Assembly: GCA_900314365.1 (NCBI GenBank) | Contig: OMVH01000267.1 | Span: 1-6,413 of the forward strand | Direction: 5' to 3' | Length of the DNA: 6,413 nucleotides | Source of the DNA: an uncultured Prevotella sp. | GTDB taxonomy: Bacteria; Bacteroidota; Bacteroidia; Bacteroidales; Bacteroidaceae | In this document: one piece after another, positions 5,610 through 6,413 of the stretch | Position numbering within the stretch: the stretch's first letter is position 1 | Layout of the letters: each line of letters opens with the position of its first letter | Made by a program: the position numbers and the translations under genes | Notes under the pieces: model-generated | Told to the model about the DNA's origin: nothing | Seen by the model: only the letters and a program-made list of their open reading frames with translations | Database searches by the model: none

Positions 5610-6413
5610 TTATCCTACCGTATTTTCAAGAGACACGGCGAGGAGTTTCTGCGCTTCCACGGCAAATTCCATGGGAAGCTTGTTGAGCACATCCTTGGCA
5701 TAGCCGTTGACGATAAGTCCCACGGCATCCTCTGTGGGTATGCCACGCTGATTGCAGTAGAAGAGTTGGTCCTCGCTGATTTTCGACGTGGTTGCCTCAT
5801 GCTCCACTACGGCAGTGTCGTTCTGAATATCGAGATAGGGGAAAGTGTGGGCACCGCAGTCGGAGCCCAGCAGCAGTGAGTCACAGCTGCTGTAGTTACG
5901 TGCATTGTCGGCATGAGCCGTGGCTCTGACAAGACCGCGATAGGAATTCTGGCTATGACCGGCACTGATACCCTTCGAGATAATAGTCGACTTGGTGTTC
6001 TTGCCGATATGAATCATCTTAGTACCTGTGTCGGCCTCCTGGTAATGGTTGGTTACAGCTACACTATAGAACTCAGCTTGAGAGTTGTCACCCCGCAACA
6101 CGCAGCTGGGATACTTCCAGGTGATGGCAGAGCCCGTCTCCACCTGCGTCCAGCTAAGCTTGGAGTTGACACCTCGGCAGTCACCTCGCTTGGTCACGAG
6201 ATTAAGCACTCCGCCGCGTCCTTTCTCATCGCCGGGGTACCAGTTCTGCACAGTGGAATATTTCACTTCGGCATTGTTCATCACCACAATTTCCACCACG
6301 GCAGCATGCAACTGATTCTCATCGCGCATAGGAGCGGTACAACCTTCGAGATAGCTCACGTAGGCATCATCATCAGCCACGATGAGCGTCCGCTCGAACT
6401 GTCCCGTATTGCG
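5610..6413 (-). CDS. sufB: Fe-S assembly scaffold SufB, C-terminal part (start outside window)
   Basis: SufB is the core scaffold subunit that receives sulfur and holds the new cluster in SufBC2D. The frame is open to the right edge, giving the last 267 residues; roughly the first 230 are missing, judged from E. coli SufB (495 residues). A GTG at 6380 is only an internal valine codon, since TGQFERTLI precedes it in frame. By distance from the C-terminus, Cys25 of the fragment (SYLEGCTAP) corresponds to E. coli Cys254, proposed as sulfur acceptor; Cys177 (SSCDSLL) to Cys405; and Glu206 (VEHEATTSKISEDQLFY) to Glu434, all implicated in cluster assembly. CGAHTFPY and QRGIPTEDAVGLIVNGY are SufB hallmarks. 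The C-terminus (SLENTVG) is intact. It is the first visible gene of the operon, and the operon promoter must lie beyond the window. Confidence 0.97.
   Translation of the reverse strand, partial: RNTGQFERTLIVADDDAYVSYLEGCTAPMRDENQLHAAVVEIVVMNNAEVKYSTVQNWYPGDEKGRGGVLNLVTKRGDCRGVNSKLSWTQVETGSAITWKYPSCVLRGDNSQAEFYSVAVTNHYQEADTGTKMIHIGKNTKSTIISKGISAGHSQNSYRGLVRATAHADNARNYSSCDSLLLGSDCGAHTFPYLDIQNDTAVVEHEATTSKISEDQLFYCNQRGIPTEDAVGLIVNGYAKDVLNKLPMEFAVEAQKLLAVSLENTVG

Overview
The window looks like a chromosomal segment from a Bacteroidota bacterium, probably order Bacteroidales and perhaps Prevotella-like. Two plus-strand promoter-like sites match the Bacteroidota pattern (a TTTG-type -33 box, about 19-20 bases, then TAnnTTTG) rather than the usual -35/-10 form. 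Coding DNA has medium GC and the gaps are richer in A and T. The genus is inferred from general appearance only.

Layout, left to right. Positions 1-394 hold no gene I can support. A plus-strand gene at 432-1091 encodes a small exported protein resembling the DUF3298/RsiV-type domain. Its promoter sits so close to the ATG that the mRNA would be almost leaderless. Positions 1092-1588 are a convergent intergenic region with a weak hairpin, a perfect 10-bp inverted repeat, and a consensus promoter (1367-1398) that leads through several short hairpins into a strong two-way intrinsic terminator (1513-1561). This arrangement suggests a small RNA of about 160 nt.

The rest is a tightly packed minus-strand operon, read right to left: sufB (its start lies beyond the right edge), sufC, sufD, sufS, rnhB. 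The gaps are 33, 11, 30 and 2 bases. SufB, SufC and SufD form the SufBC2D scaffold on which iron-sulfur clusters are built, with SufC as the ATPase. SufS is the PLP-dependent cysteine desulfurase that supplies the sulfur. RnhB (RNase HII) removes ribonucleotides from DNA and RNA-DNA hybrids; it has no known part in Fe-S assembly but appears translationally tied to sufS. No sufA, sufE/sufU or iscR/sufR gene is present.

The four complete operon proteins keep the expected catalytic residues and intact reading frames, as does the visible part of SufB. This is mostly ordinary housekeeping DNA. The candidate small RNA, the near-leaderless promoter and the rnhB linkage deserve the closest look. I found no phage, transposon, CRISPR or tRNA/rRNA sequence.
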